Origin: Aulostomus chinensis
Lineage: Eukaryota > Chordata > Actinopteri > Syngnathiformes > Aulostomidae
Assembly (NCBI GenBank): GCA_037954235.1
Contig: JBBMOA010000017.1
Span: forward strand, 21,224,527 to 21,288,526
DNA: 64,000 nt
Direction of reading: 5' to 3'
Below, piece by piece: positions 33,931-47,650 of this stretch. Within the stretch, counting starts at the first letter, position 1. Each line of letters starts with the position of its first letter. The position numbers and the translations under genes are program-made. The notes under the pieces are model-generated. The model searched no databases. It saw nothing but the letters and a program-made list of their open reading frames with translations, and was not told where the DNA came from.

Positions 33931-36140
33931 AACTAAGGTTTATCTCTCACTTCCTTCTGGTAAGTATCCCCTCCTCTCCTGCGGACATGTCTCTACTTCC
34001 TGATTAACGTGGACGAAAGTCAAGTAGATGATTAATAATCCCACATCCTGTTACACCTACAAAATAAAAGCCCTGGCATTTCTTTATATCTGTATCTCAC
34101 AGCTGTCAAATCCACTTTATTCTAAAGGGAGAGCTACTTCGAGAACTTTGCAGGTTGTGTCGCACCGTTAACGAACCCCAACACGGTCGATGACCCCGTT
34201 TTAAAGGTGACGTCATGTGCTGCGGGCTTTAAATTTGAAGCCGACAGAACCGAAACACCGGTTTACGTGTGCGCCTCACATGCCGTGACGCCATACAGCA
34301 GCCACCGTACAGCCACGCCTTTAACGTTTCGCACAGAGAGGTGATTGTAATCAGCGGCACCCACCTTAATGTGCTGTGCCGGACGTTCCGGATGGCGTAA
34401 GAAAAGTGCCACGTCGAGTTAATCTAGTCAGGAATAATGAAGATGCTGTTCGCTAACGTTTGCCCCCCCCCCCCCCACCCAGATTTAGATAATCAAGTAC
34501 AAACTTCAGGATAAATCCCAGGAACTTTAATTGAAACTTAGAGTCTTTCGTGCTACTACATACTTCCCTACATCTCAGAAGGAAGTATTTGTACAAACAT
34601 ATGTACAGACGAAGAACATGTGAAGAACTTTGTAATATGTTGTGTTATGTCATAAACTATTCAACCAGATGATTGTTCAGTAAATTGAAAGAACATATTG
34701 GCTGTTTTAACCTTTTTGATAGCATTTTCACAATATTCTTAACTTTTACAAATCAAACAGATCCATCGATTTACAGGGACATGAATGAAACAGTGAGCTT
34801 AAAAAAAACGGCAAAATCTAGCATTTGAATTCATGCATTTGTAGTAATAATAACATAATTGTATATGATATAATAGTACAGCAGTCCCCTGGGACATTTT
34901 TCCACTCTACTTTTATACTCACCATTCAACTCAGGTCTTTTACCAAAGAGAGTAGTGTGCCATTTGTGTTATTAGTTTATGTATCTGAATATGTCCCTGT
35001 GATGGGGGATAAAATCCACAGAAACAGTAAAAAAAAAAGAAAGAAGTGAAACCCATTTAGACCAGAATAGTAAACAGCTAATATGCACGAATGGAGTCTT
35101 GTGTATCTATTGTTCTGAGGCATGCTAAACAATTTGTTAATCTATCCTTTAACACATTCACAAGAGACAGGATGTGTAATATTTTACTACTACGTGTAAA
35201 CTGAGCCCCCATCTGCCCTTACTTCATTTTCTGTACAAACAAAAGATCTGCGAATAATCATCTCCCAGCAATAAATGAGATTTTCTTGCCAAAATATGGA
35301 GCTCTTTTTGCATGTACCCGCACACACACAAACACACACACACACACACACACTCGTTTGCCAGAGACACGCATTCTTGCTTTAGAAGCAAATAATCTAA
35401 TTTACATTCGTTTTAAAATAATTGGTTCCACAATCCATATTTTCCGTTTGTAGAGAAAAAAAATTCATGCCTGCATCAGAAACCATTTAAACCTTGGAAT
35501 TTCACACAGGAGAGCCTCTCAGAGAGGGTCAGGATTTATTAATAGTTCATGATTGCACGTGTCGTTAATGGTGTTTACTTGATAATGTGTGTCAAACATT
35601 TATCAGGGCAATCGTGTTCATATAGACAGCCACTGTTTCATTCATATGAAGTGCAAACAGAGCCGGATTCTTTCATATCCTGTGCCAGTTTTGAGGCCTG
35701 TTTGCCAGGCCGGCCCTGCCCAGAGACAGTGGCACATGAAGAGAGGCCGCAGAAATGTGAGGAGAGGAAGATGAGGCAAGTCGGAAATGAATTTTCTCTA
35801 CTTTCGTGGCAAATGCCCTCGTTGTGTTGGACAGGACTTGAAGCTGGTGAAGAAATCTTATGGGGGTAGACGTCATGGCAAAAACTGCAGCAGGGGCACA
35901 TGGTAACAACAATAAGGAAAACAAGTCCAACCATTCAGAAGAGGACAGAAGAGAGGGGACAGAAGGAAACGTTTAAAGCTCAGAGGAGGAACAACATGTG
36001 ATTGTTTGACTGCCAGGACCATCATCTCTCTCTTGAAACTGGTTCAGTTTACAACTATTTCTTCTTCTTTTGGCTCGGCTGGGCACCTTCATGTTACATT
36101 TCGATATTTGTGTCTGACTGTGTTGAAATCAGTCAGCAGC
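33931..36140. other. gale-kazald intergenic region
   Basis: The 33.93-34.4 kb part is GC-richer and may be the gale promoter. A C14 run lies at 34463-34476 and a CA tract near 35320-35354. The rest is AT-rich with no gene recognised. The two genes diverge from this interval. Confidence 0.45.
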
Positions 36141-38269
36141 ATGGCTCGACTTTTCTTTTTTGTGTGCATATACATCTGTGCATGTGTGCACTCTTCTCTC
36201 GGGCTGCCACCTCAGCATCGTGGGTGGCTGCGACTATGGGAAGAGGGCGAGGGTTGCAGGGAGTGTGAGCTGCACCTTTGCCCCCCAGTGGTCGATGACT
36301 GCCCTGCAGGTCGGGTGCATGATGATTGTGGGTGCTGTGAGCAGTGTGCTAACGTGGAGGGGCAGCAGTGTGACCCGGACAGGGCTCAGAACTTCTATGG
36401 ACGGTGTGGTGAGGGGCTGCTGTGCCAGAAGAAAAAACCAAAGGGAGGTCACCAGGCTCAGCCAGAGCCCACATGTGTGTGCAAGGACCAGGGTTCCGTG
36501 TGTGGCTCAGATGGATGGACCTACCCAAATCTGTGCCAGTTGAGAGAGGCAGCCAGCCACCACAACATGACTGTGAAGCTTAGTGGGAGAGGACCCTGTC
36601 ACTCTGGTTACTGCTCTCTTTTCTTAAAAATCTTATTAGGGATCAATAGTAGGAAACAACTGCAGAGGTCCAAGTGTTGAATCATGGGGTACTCCGCTTC
36701 TCTTTTGCAGCGCCCCGTATCATCCGAGGACCCAGAGACCTGTCGAACTACACAGGGAACGACATTGTCTTTGGCTGCGAGGTTTCAGCCTACCCTCTTC
36801 CTAACGTGAACTGGAGAAAGCAAGGAAGCAGCGGCCATCTCCCAGGGGATGATCCTCACATCTCTGTCCAGGTTTGAAAATACCTCCTTATTATTTTTGG
36901 AAGTCATGAGCGTCTTGGAAGTCGGGCCACTGAAGTCAGAGTGTCCTGTGAGGGAAGTGGGAGGTTTTTGAAGCTCTGAGAAGAAGCTTTGGCGTTCAAA
37001 CAAACTAGGGTGACCAAATTTTGATCACCGGAAACCAGGACACTTGGCCCGGCAATGAGATAAATACTATATAAATCAAATACTACTTGATACTTGAAGT
37101 TTACTCAAAGATGACTTATAATTTCAATACATTTAAAGTATGCCTCCTCTGTATGGATAGAAAATTGTTATATTACCAAAAAAACCCCAAACAAAACAAA
37201 ACAAAAACACAAGACGCCCAGGACAGGATGTGAAAACAGGACGTTTGGTCACCCTCGTACAAACAGCATTATAAGTTATAGCAAACCCAATTCACGATCC
37301 GCGGAGTTTTGGATGAGCTGAAGTCCCTCAGAGGATTTTTTCATGAGGCCGGTAAAAAGTGCATGAAAGTAGTCGAGTCTGCTTTAGTTGAAGGCATGAA
37401 TCAGTTTCCCAGTATCTTTTTGGTTTATGGATGGCCAAACCTTTGCTATGTTTCTAAGGTGAAAAGAAAAATTATGTTTTGGTCAGCTTGTTAATGTGGG
37501 AGCTGAAGCTTGGATCTGAATCCAAGACAACACGCTTCCGTCTTTGTTTTGGGGCAGCATTTCGGTTTTATCCTCCTTTAATTTTAGGAAGTTGTTGCTC
37601 ATCCATTTATTTAGTAGCAATAGACACTTGGTGATGGAGTTAATAGCTGCAGCATCATTTGGTTGTGCAGATATGTATAGTTGTGTATCACCCGTGTAAC
37701 TATGGAAACATTCATTGTGCTCTCTGGTGATGTCCCTGAGTTTAATCTGAGGTCGCTGATTATTTTAGTTGAAGTAAATGTCCCAGTCCATCTGCAGGAC
37801 CCATAAGACACCTTGAGGGAATCCAATGACCTTAAAAAAATTGTAGGTCAAAGGTCAATGCCACTGTGATGGCATACAACCACAATGCTGTAATTTCTGG
37901 TTCAGTTTTAACCACCCTTGCAATAAATCTTTATACTCTGGTGGTTTTTCAGATTCGAGGAGGTCCCCAGCGCTACACGATCTCCAGCTGGCTTCAGATA
38001 GAGGGTCTACGTGTCTCTCATGCAGGGGTTTACTCTTGCATCTCCCACAATGCATTGGGAGAAACATCTGCATCAGCTCAGCTCACGGTGGTGATACGGC
38101 GTGAGTGTTTAAGCATCTTACTGTAACCCTCATGACCCAACAGTTAAATCAGTTTAATCAAGTAACAAACACTTTATTCTGTACATATACAGAAGAGGAT
38201 ATGTGCATGTATATATATCTATGTATCTATATATATAGGAATATACAGTATATACATATATACACACAC

Positions 38270-38309
<40 letters not shown>

Positions 38310-38519
38310 ATACATACACATACGCACACACATATGTATATATATGTATATGTATATATATATATATGTGTGTGTTTACTGAGACATTTTCTCATCTGCT
38401 CTTCTGTAGTGAAGGTGATGAAAGAGCGTGTGGGGGAGGACGAGGAGCACTTTGATCCTATGGAAGAAGACAGCGAGGATGGACAGCTGGCGTCTGGAGA
38501 TTACCTGCCATTAATTTAA
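36141..38519 (+). CDS. kazald: KAZALD-family secreted protein (IGFBP-Kazal-Ig)
   Basis: A secreted extracellular-matrix protein; family members are linked to bone and matrix remodelling, but the substrate or partner is not shown by sequence. Exons: 36141-36606, 36711-36871, 37953-38100, 38410-38519, in phase to 294 residues. A signal peptide (residues 1 to about 21) precedes an IGFBP-like cysteine-rich domain (about 35-95, with CGCCEQCANVEGQQCD). Next come a Kazal-type domain (about 108-152, VCKDQGSVCGSDGWTYPNLC) and one I-set Ig domain (about 160-255, DIVFGCEVSAYPLPNVNWRK, then GVYSCISHNALGE). The tail is acidic. Domain order and motifs such as LPGDDPHISVQ and FRGGPQR-like IRGGPQR fit KAZALD1. 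Teleosts have several kazald paralogues, and I cannot say which this is. The first donor (CTCTG|GTTACT) is weak. Confidence 0.9.
37007..37255. mobile_element. MITE-like element in kazald intron 2
   Basis: A 249-bp A-rich segment bounded by exact 12-bp inverted repeats: AGGGTGACCAAA at 37007-37018 and TTTGGTCACCCT at 37244-37255. The inverted similarity extends imperfectly outward and inward. No open frame. No convincing target-site duplication was found. Probably a nonautonomous DNA transposon. Confidence 0.7.
38200..38372. repeat. Compound TA/CA/ACAT microsatellite in kazald intron 3
   Basis: Interleaved TATA, CATA and CACA tracts fill most of this interval, ending about 30 bp upstream of the exon 4 acceptor. 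Confidence 0.9.
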
Positions 38520-38717
38520 GCCAGTTTAAGACGAGACAACAAGGAGCCGTCAGGCAAAATATCATGTCAAACTAACTCAACAGATCATTTAACATTTAAG
38601 GGCATGATGTTGCAGCGTTAGCCAATTATACATCACAGTTGCTCATATTCTCTTTTTTACCGTATCGACTGTGTAATAAGTCACACTAACTGAGTTTCTC
38701 GTAACAAGTCAGACAAC

Positions 38718-38723
38718 ATTAAA
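38718..38723 (+). terminator. Candidate kazald polyadenylation signal (ATTAAA)
   Basis: ATTAAA lies about 200 bp after the kazald stop. No AATAAA is closer. Confidence 0.4.
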
Positions 38724-41700
38724 CTTGATTTATGTCAATTTCCATACATGGGCACTCTTAAAGCCACCAAGTAAGAACGTGTTGACTCCTCTTTGACATC
38801 TTTTATTCTATTATTTTACATGTTCGGTACAAATTACAAGCCCGTGAAAACATACAGAACATTGATTCACTGTGGGGGAAAAAAAAATGGAAGTGATGGA
38901 TGGAGCGGGCGAGGGCGTGACCATCTGCAGGGTCCCCGTCTGCTTCTCTTCATCTCTCTCTACCTGAGTGCTAGTTAATCCTCTCCTCATCCCCCGACTC
39001 CCAGCTGGATACGCCGGCTCCTTCTGAATGGCAAGCTGCATTAACGGCGAGGAACTTTCTCCTGCTGTCTGTTAGTCAAAGCTGATTGGAGATTACAGGC
39101 TTGCAGCGAAAACACAACCCTCCATCTTATCTCAAATCACTTTCAAACCCTGTATCTCTCTTCCCTCTCTTCATTACTTTGTTCTCTTAATCCCAACTCT
39201 CCTCTTTGTCAATGTCATCAACTTCCATTCGCTGCTACATTTTTTTACTCTTATTCACTGCTTTTTTTGTGTGTCTTTTTTGACAGCTGAATGACAAGAG
39301 AGATGAATAGGAGGAAGAGGAGGAAGAAAAAAAATCTTCCTCTCCTGAGTGGAGCCAGAATGATGTCATGGGGGCATTTGTCCTCCTGGTGTGGAGGCTT
39401 CCCTTCCTCTGCTAATTACCTTGTACAAACTCGAATCTGATATGGCGGATATGAGGCCCAAACACAATTATTGTGGGCTAACAAAGAGATATTGAGATTC
39501 AGGGAATGAGAGAGTGAGATAGAATGGACGACTCGCTCGGCCGTCCATGCACATACACACCCGTGTGAACCCATCCACCCACACATAAACACAACCACTT
39601 GTCCTTCTCCTCCATTCCCTCAGATAGGCTAATATTATTACTGGGGTAATTATCTTCATTAGTGCCAGCAGCTGTAGAGAGCCCATTGCACGCAGTTCAA
39701 ACCCCACCCGAACCTTCCATCCTTCACCCTCCTTCTCTTCCCGAAATCTCATTTGGAGACTTTGTCTACATCCATTGCATGACAGTAAACATCTAATAAG
39801 CATGAGTTATCCGTGTTTACTGACATGTTAGATTACATTTAGTGCATAAAAGTTGCATTGGCTGAAGAGGGTGCAACATCAGGAGAATGTTAAGACTGTA
39901 TTTAGAAAATATTTCACAATTTACAGTCATCAATAATTATAAAACTTTGCTATGTTCATGTAAATTGCTTTTTAAAATGTGAGTTTCAATTTCAGGTTTT
40001 CAATTAAACACAAGGTGGCACTGTTTAGTCGAATAACCACCTCACTACAGTTCAGTCACTTTGACGGATGCTCTTCTTTCCTGTCATCGGTCACATTTCT
40101 CTGTTTATGTCCCCAAAAAAGAAACAATAACATACATTAATTAAGCACCCAAGGACACTTTACAAGTTAGCCGTAAAACTGTTTGTCCTCTTTGGATACA
40201 GTGACACCGAGAGTTACAGCATCATGTAACTCGCCGTTTTCTCTAAGAGCCATGGAAATGAATCCCTTCATGCTATTTAAATTGTCACCCTGCCTGCTTA
40301 TTTACATAGAAATTATTGGATCAACAGCAGTTTTACACACAACATCCCCCACCTACTGAGATTGCCTTTTTTTTTATTGCTCCAGGGGCCAGTGTGGACG
40401 GTAGGTAACCTGTATACAGCTAAGCCCTGCATCAGGTGCTAAATGTCATGCATAGCCTGTTTTTATTGGCTGAGACGTGCTGTTGTGCCCTTCTCCTTTT
40501 CCTGGAAGCTATTGTTAAAGAGCTGGTTGTTAATGCAGCTGACCAGATGGGCTCCCTGTCCCCGCAGCTCTGACCGAGGGTGTTTACCATGCACTGGGCT
40601 GTGGATAACAGGTGAGACTACTGCTGGCTTGCCAACCAATCACAGCGCAGCAGATGTCTGGACTTTGCCTGTAAACCTTTATTTGGCATTTGGGACTGCA
40701 TGGGAGTGGATTTGATGATAATACTGACTCAAAGTGGATACTGTTTTATGCGAATTTTTTTTTATTTTACATGCCGCTATTATCTGGAATGGTGATGCAA
40801 GCGATGCCAATAAGCATCCTCCACGGCCACTCACCGCCATCTCATGGTTAAATAAAGCTGAAATGTGTTCTTGTGTATCTAACAACCAGCTATTTAATTT
40901 TCCCTTCATAAAGTTCAGACATCATTTCCAGAAATGTCCTCTTGTCCCCTGTGTGACAAAATGTTTCCAGCATTAGCTGGGCAAACACTGAACATTCCTT
41001 TCCCTTTCCAATGCAGGCCATATTAAATTACTGCAAATTTGGTATCATGGCAACAGCAAAGGTAAGGCCAGGCCTGGGATTGCCGAGGAGCAGTCTTTTA
41101 AAGCTTTGAATCAATCTACCTTAATGGATGACCTGGGTCTAGCATGCGTATATGGATTAGTCTGGCTGGAGCACCTGTCCCTGCTCCCTCAACAGCAGAT
41201 CAGGTTTCTGGCTACGCATTCACCTGGCTGACACAGCTTCCTGTGACTGACACTTCTCTTTGTTCACGCTGCTGCCCCGACAACATTTAGGTTGAATCCA
41301 ACTCCAACTTTGATCATTTACTTAATATACTTTAGCTCGACAATATCATTAAAAACAGACAAAACTGCAAAGTAAGCCTTCAAGATGCCATATTTCCAGA
41401 AGCAAGTCTCCTTAAAGTGGGGGTTTCAGGTTTTGGCCCTAATGAGGCCTCTCATGTTGATCAGAGTTAAGCTGCTGGATCGGCCCAGTGAAGCGAGGCC
41501 AGGGCCGGAACCGGGGTTTAGGGTGCGGGGGCCGAGGTGAAACATCCGTCTGATAGCTTGTGTCTCAAAGATCTGAACTGGGAGATAAAGCTTAGTCAAG
41601 AAATTAAGGAAACAAATCTCTCTACTCTTGTGTAATGAGATTTAAAAATCAGTTTATTTTCCAAATACAAGCCATTGCCCTCTGATATCTAATCAGTCTT

Positions 41701-44700
41701 TTGTATTTTGCATATTTGCCAGGGATCTGTGCTATTTAGAGGGGAAGTGGGAAATCAGAGCAGCTGTCAGGATGTCAAGCGTGGTATCAACATTTTATTC
41801 CTCTTATCAGGGAAGATATCTCTTCTGAATTTTTCAGAGCACAGCTTTAGCAAAATATGATGTGATTTCTTCATAATTAAACACCGGGGAGAGCTGATTA
41901 TTTGAAGGAATCCAACCAGCTCCATTACCACTAAGTGAAATATAAACAAGTAGCTGCTTGCCTGGATCTCCTAGGACGGTGCTGCTTACCCTAAAGGTGC
42001 CACCGGGTAGATGATGGAGTAGCTTGACTAATCTGATGAAACATAAATTACAATTTGAAAAATGAATGAATCCCCACACTGAGACGGTTATAATTCCTGA
42101 GCATCACATGTTGCAATTAAAACTATGCGAAAACTTGCTAGCTGTGCAGCAATGTTGAAAGACCTGGAATGAAAATGAACTAAATAGTTAGCAAGTCATG
42201 GGCAAAAATGTAAATTGAACCAGGTTCATGTATCAGTAATATTATAGCTTGTGTCTCGATTTATAAATGTAAGTCATATGATATTCTGCTTCGAACCGAT
42301 TTAGAGTACTATTTGGAACTGTGAAAACAGGCTAGCACTGGTCAATCCTGCCTTGTAGTACCACTTTGTACCTTAAGAGGCAAAAAGATTCCAACTGCTT
42401 GAAGTAACTGTGGTCCTTCGGTCACCACCTGATGTTAGAGAACATTCGTAACCAGCTTTTCACTGGACTAGAGGATGGAGGAGGACGCGAGGCTTGCTGA
42501 CAGGTGCTAGCATCCCACTGAAGGTATCAGGTGTCAGCTCTGTCCTCACAAAAACACTCCCCGTGCAGTGTCCACATTACTGTTGATCCCTCAAAGCAAG
42601 ATGCCAAGATACTTGAACACCCACAGTCTATGTTTTATAGTGGTGGCTAATTGTAGCAAACATATACACTTCAGTATTTCTGGGTTTCCCTCTCATAGGA
42701 GGAGACGGACCAACCTCCGAGCTAATATTAAGCTCTCGATTGGTTACAAAGTGTATCTTTAATTCATGGGTCCACAAATGGAAAAATACACTCATCCAGA
42801 TGGCATAAAGCCCCCTTCTCATACTGTGGCCGTGCTGCCGCTCTATATTCCCTGTCATTTCCATTATCCATCCGATAATGAAACGATTAGCTAGCAACTA
42901 TTATGCTAACCACAAAGCTGGATGGATGATGGATGGGCTAAGAGATAGACTCAGGCGGTTGGTTGAGGTGCTTTGTCCTGGATTTCTGACACCTTCTCTC
43001 TTGTGATCCATGCTACCCCCCATTGCCTCCATCCAGCCCCCAGATCCACCCCAGTTACCCCCACCAGCTGCCTCTGACCCCTCATCATAGCCTCGCCTCT
43101 GCTTGCCATGTGCTGGGAGTCAAAGGGTTCCCACCTATCGCTCATCAGAATGGACCCCACCATCTCCTGCCTAGCGCACTAAATCACAATCAATCCTTTG
43201 GCAGACAGAGATTGATTGGGACGTCCGCGACCCTGTACCTTTCAGGGGAGGCCCCTGCCATCCAAAGAGCCGCTGTCACTGATAAATAATAGAAGTCATC
43301 CTCAAAGGAGCGAGTGGGTCAAGTCTGCGGCCCCTGGAAGGAAGTTATCACAAAGCAATGGAAGGAAATTCTTTTCTCTTTAGTAGCAACACCCACGATG
43401 TCTAACAGCATGTATGACAGAAGGACGTGCGTGAGAGGAAGGTTCGCTTTGACGCAAATAAAAAGCCTTCATCGTAAAATCTGAATCTATCTTGTAGCAC
43501 AGAGCAGCAACTTCACAATGTTGCCGTTACGTTTTACAAAAAACAAACCAAAACAAAACAAAAACAACAACCCTGGAACATTATTATGACAAGCATCCTG
43601 AAAAGATTTTCTGGGACTTTCCTGTTTGCTTGTGGGAACATTCCCTGTGAGGAAGGTGAGATAAACTAAAAATTTTAACTTGTTCTTACAAATGATCCAG
43701 CTTTTTCACCCTAAATTTAGTCTTGCAGACTGGAAGCAAAAGATCCAAGTCACTCTTTGCTCTAAAAATCTGTTCTATTATTCTTTGTAAGCGGAAATCA
43801 CACAGGCTTGCAAAGAGTTCATCTTCCGTAAAAAAGTTATTTTAACATGAGATCTTCTTTGAGGTACCATTAGAAACAGGTAGTAACATTTGCCATTGTT
43901 GTGGGAACCTTCCCTGCCCAGAAGTGGAGAGAAACTACTCCTCAGATAATTCCTGGCCTTCTTCGTGTTTAGTTTCCTAGTTTTCAAATGCTGCTTTATT
44001 CTAATGGCCTCTCTGCTCCGTCTTCAGGCTTCATTCATGAATGGTCTTACGCACAAATTGGTTGTTACTCACTTTGGGACTTTTTTTTTTTTGCCCTCAA
44101 TTTAGTCTCGGAGACGGGAAACAAAGCCTGACATTTGTGGTGTGTCCTTCGTGACTGACTTGCAAGAACTCAGTACGTGACCACCTGCTTTAAAAGTGAA
44201 GAAAAAGGGGAAAACTATTCAAACAACTCATCACTCTTCTTTTTTCAAATGGTGTCTCTCTTATGGCCTACCTTCCTCTCTCTTTGACTCCACTCCCAAA
44301 ATATCCCAATCCTCCCTCTCATAATCAGGTGTATTGCAACACGTTGTGGAGTGTTTCTCGTTTTGATTGCAGCATTCACGTGAGCGTCGACAACAAACAT
44401 CGTTCAGACATGTCAGCGTCTCCACCATGCCGTAACAGGATGATTGGAAGTGAGCGATCTTATTGTGTATTCACTGGCGAGGGCTCAAGAAGGATCATTC
44501 ACATGTAGATGTGTCCCTCTGGAAGTGCCTCGGCTATACAATTTCCATTTAGATAAGGTGTATACACAAATAAAGAAAGGACATTGGGTTCTTCATTTGA
44601 TTAACTAATCATAGTCTTTGTAATACCACTCGGAGACCTTGAAGGGCAGTGGCGGGATGTGCACCTTGATTAGCCTATGCATGATTGCTGCTGCTGTTGC

Positions 44701-45239
44701 TGCTACGGCACAAATCAGCTCAAGTTACTCAACTCCATACGCTGCACGGCGGCTGTGATTAAACAGGCCATTAAGATATAGAGAGCTTCAGTCAGTTCAA
44801 TCGCTTTCACCGCTGCCTCGGTAGGTCGCCACAGCCACAGTCCCTGATCAGCAATAACTGGAAACGGGAGCTGGAGTGGGAGGTGATTTGGGTTTTTAAA
44901 GCTCTCTGAGGGTCTTCTGTGATTAGCTTGAATTTAAAGGTACATTATGTTCTTGTCGCCTCTTGCCGGGCTGGTGAATTCATTATCTCATGCTTGAGCT
45001 GAGAGGGAAAAACTCAGCTGCAGGACACATGTAAGAGTTTCAGTTATACACACTGAAACATGCCAAGCGAGGAAGCTTACAGTGTTGAAAGATCAAACTA
45101 AACCCTCTTCAACCTCATGACTCCAAAGTGCTCTTCCCACTTCTCTGCTAGGCCTCCTCATGCGGCGCAGGGGTGTGTGTGTGTGTGTGTGTGTGTGTGC
45201 ATCATCTGAAGGCTGTATAGAAACTCTACAGCCCCTCTC

Positions 45240-45560
45240 CATGACTGATCTCTTTTGATAGAGCTCATTATGCAAACTGCTCCCAACTCCCGCCGCATAA
45301 TTAGTGCTTAATTAATTTGAGTGAAATCTTTCATCTGTCTGTGTCCGGCCAGCTCCTTCCTTCCATTTACAACATGATATTAATTTCAGAGGGCGAATGG
45401 AAGCCCAGTTGATGAAAAGGCTGATATAATTAATCAAGTACTGTATCTTTTCCCTTCATTTTTTGAGGGAATAATAATAAGTGTGATGAGCAGAGTCTGA
45501 TTAACCCTATTATGCTCCCTAATTAGGGTGATCATTTAATAATCAAGGAAGCAGCACAAT
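45240..45560. promoter_or_regulatory. Candidate enhancer block: clustered TAATTA and POU-type sites
   Basis: Contains TAATTA at about 45298, 45310 and 45427, an ATGCAAA POU-like word at about 45270, and a perfect 12-bp palindrome CCCTAATTAGGG at 45517-45528. The sequence is otherwise non-repetitive and unlike its AT-rich surroundings. Conservation cannot be tested here. Confidence 0.35.
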
Positions 45561-46066
45561 TATAAGGGAAAGCAAATTACGCTGCCTAATGAGGAGTGTA
45601 CCAATTCTGGGAATTCTTTGTTTGGAAAATGTGGCATTTTGAAATCAAAGGTCGGAAAAGGTTTCGTGTACATGATGTTTACGTACTCCAGCCCCGAGCT
45701 TTGTTGTGCTTCGTGCGTTCTTATAGATTTCTGTGGACCACAGCTACAGAATTCGGAGGAAAACTGGGATTTTCGGTTGTTTACTGACATTCCACAAAAC
45801 ATGGCATGACCGCTGGAGCAACTGAAAGATATTTCATAGAGAAGCAAAAGGTCTAAGCTGTTGTTTTGTGTTATTTCATCTGTCGGTTTCAGAAAATGGT
45901 TTTCGCAGATGTTTTTTTTTTTTTCAATGGCATTTTTAGGTAAAACTGAGTTAAATCACACTTCCCCCCCCCCTTCTTCTTTTTGTTAAAGATTCATCCA
46001 AGAGAGCACAGGTCACAGATGGACTGACGGATCCCCAGCTCGTCTCCCCGACAAGGCAGCTGCGAA

Positions 46067-46087
46067 TTCAGGACCACGGACAGCAAC
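46067..46087 (+). promoter_or_regulatory. RE1/NRSE-like motif (REST binding site candidate)
   Basis: The 21 bases match the canonical RE1 consensus at 18 of 21 positions, as I recall that consensus. The left half is TTCAGGACC and the right half GGACAGCAAC, in the standard spacing. It lies about 5.1 kb upstream of insm1, a neuroendocrine gene of the class REST silences outside neurons. Confidence 0.6.
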
Positions 46088-47650
46088 CAGCCTTCTGCAG
46101 AGCCGGTTGACAAATTCATTTCTTAAAACCCACCGCTGCGAACATTAAGCAGGAAACAGAGCAGTTATATATTTAGCAGACATGTTCACATGCATCTTTA
46201 GTTAAATACGTGAGATAAGCTGAATAATAGCTTAAGGCTGGGGGGGTGAGCGGCTCCACGCAGCCAATAGATAACAGATACGGCCCATTAGGTCTGCCAG
46301 AGTCCATCGTTCATGCTCCTCGATGATACAGCTGCTGTCTAAACTTTCATCAAGATAATGGTGACCTCGTATTTGGAGTCTTATGGTGTCATTTTTCTTA
46401 CACAATTATCAGTATCATTACAATCTTCAGAGAGCCAGTGAGCGACGGAGGATGGAGCTTTTCTGTCTTTTGTGAGCAGCGTATTGACTGCCACGGGCCA
46501 AATAGCTGTCAGTAAGACCCCTCATCGGCTGGCGTCTTTGTGAGGCGTGCGCGCGTGTGTGCGTCCACGAATGTGCCTCAATTTGCCGCTCTTCACCCCC
46601 ATCGTGCAGCTGTGGCTCTGAGAACTCTTGTGAAGTAATTGAATGAGCCGAGGCAGGGGGAAACCTGTGGCAGCGAATGCGGTGCATGCTGGCCTTATTA
46701 TCTGTAACACGGCAGCCGCTCTGCCCGCACTCTCTCATCCGCTCATGAATACAGAAATGAATGTGATGGACGTCAGAGGTGAACGCAGAGGGGAGAAACA
46801 GGCCCGAGCTGTTTTAATCAGCTCCCAGATAGAACAATCACTTTATCCACCTCCGCAGCTCAGAGGTGAATTAGTGTTTAACATTCCAGGGCATGCTTTC
46901 TGACAGGGGGCTCCACCCCAAACAACCAATGGACTGTGGAGATTATCAAGGGACACTCGGATGCTTTTGATGAGTAAATTAGAGCTAAACGCACCCCTGG
47001 GACTCCAGCGACTGATATGCAGGGAGACTCTTTAATAAGAGCTTCTCTAGAAGAAAGACAAATGTGTCGTCCCTCAGAAGCGCCTCATATGCGTGGAGGA
47101 AAACGCACGGATGGAAGATTCTCCCTGGAATCAACACAGTCGTCTTTGCCGTGGATCACATCGCCGCGCCATCAACTCGGTATATCAAAGACCCGAATCG
47201 TCCGCGTTCGTCCTCATCAAGTCATCAGCATCATTGTCAAACACTTGCATGACATCAGGGACAGTCAGCGCCAAGGGCCATTAGTCTTCTGAGCTCAGAG
47301 CTGAACCACTTTACAGAGCTTTTCACGGGCGTCCTTCGAAAGTACACTTTAAAGTCTAGACAGTGACCTCGGAGCCGCTTTCATGGCCAAACAGGCCATT
47401 TCCCCCCCATTGATCTCCTGAATGCTACAGTCTGACTTTTTTTCTTCTTCCTGTTTCTCTTTTTCTTCAAGAAGCTTCAAACAAACCTTTTTTTTATACT
47501 ATTGTTGCTCTTCACGGGCGCAGGCTGTTTTCTCGGTGACATGCTGGCTTCCTCCGTGATGCCCTACAGACGTCTCTTACTATTAAAAAAAACCTGTTAT
47601 TGATAACATAGATGTGTGTTGACCAAGTGGTTTGTCTGCATCATCTTGAG

